This document shows, in pieces, positions 63,955 to 64,000 of a stretch of 64,000 nt of DNA. The DNA is taken from assembly GCA_034336665.1 (NCBI GenBank), contig JAPFBE010000002.1:4758146-4822145 (forward strand), written 5' to 3'. Origin of the DNA: Luscinia megarhynchos (taxonomy: Eukaryota > Chordata > Aves > Passeriformes > Turdidae). Each line of letters starts with the position of its first letter. The first letter of the stretch is position 1. The translations under genes were made by a program, and so were the position numbers. The notes under the pieces are model-generated. The model saw nothing but the letters and a program-made list of their open reading frames with translations, searched no databases and had not been told where the DNA came from.

Positions 63955-64000
63955 GACTGTACCACATTCTTTCTTCAGCTTGAGGGAAAATTCTCAAATT

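Larger units (their letters stand above)
53266..64000. other. AT-rich non-coding DNA to the window end
   Basis: No recognisable protein-coding exon. The longest frame is 147 codons on the minus strand (62232-62675), without known motifs. A 26-bp hairpin lies at 56427-56452, A-rich and T-rich tracts near 58.08, 59.24 and 61.38 kb, and an exon-like stretch near 63.8 kb. Otherwise I see nothing assignable. Confidence 0.65.

Noticed and set aside
1..64000. Search by eye for tRNA, rRNA, snRNA and microRNA genes, and for bacterial-type operons or CRISPR arrays
   Set aside because: No cloverleaf with matching A and B boxes, no snRNA core sequence and no regularly spaced repeats were noticed. A covariance-model scan would be needed to exclude small RNAs.

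Overview
The window looks like euchromatic vertebrate nuclear DNA, most probably from a bird. Three well-preserved copies of the 3' end of a chicken-repeat-1 (CR1) LINE, and part of a fourth, lie at about 12.3, 23.6, 25.5 and 30.0 kb. A solo long terminal repeat (24.7-25.3 kb) matches the ERVL-type LTR family that I know from avian genomes. One sharply bounded CpG island stands in otherwise AT-rich, CpG-poor sequence. I cannot name the species. Nothing bacterial, plasmid-like or phage-like is present.

Layout: positions 1-42.7 kb are non-coding and unique apart from the CR1 copies, the solo LTR, a 231-bp GGGAAA/GGGAGA hexamer array (35.26-35.49 kb) and minor low-complexity tracts. Positions 42.7-43.7 kb hold the CpG island, which is almost certainly a promoter with one or more first exons. 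It has GC boxes, an E-box, a C-rich/G-rich duplication able to form G-quadruplexes, two good minus-strand splice donors and one strong plus-strand donor at its right edge. Positions 43.8-64 kb are again non-coding as far as I can read, with an old MIR-like SINE at about 53.1-53.3 kb and a few weak exon-like stretches.

No known protein can be recognised in any frame. The open frames are short and behave like chance ORFs, repeat-derived ORFs or CpG-island ORFs. The simplest reading is a promoter with very long flanking introns or intergenic DNA. If transcription runs leftwards from the island, the first 43 kb would be a long first intron. If it runs rightwards, the last 20 kb would be. Candidate splice signals exist both ways, so a divergent promoter is possible. 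I did not find a convincing new biological system. The items most worth checking are the candidate minus-strand first coding exon, the long polypurine array, two perfect palindromes of 20 and 24 bp on either side of the LTR, and a cysteine-containing open frame with a good Kozak context at 51.2-51.4 kb.
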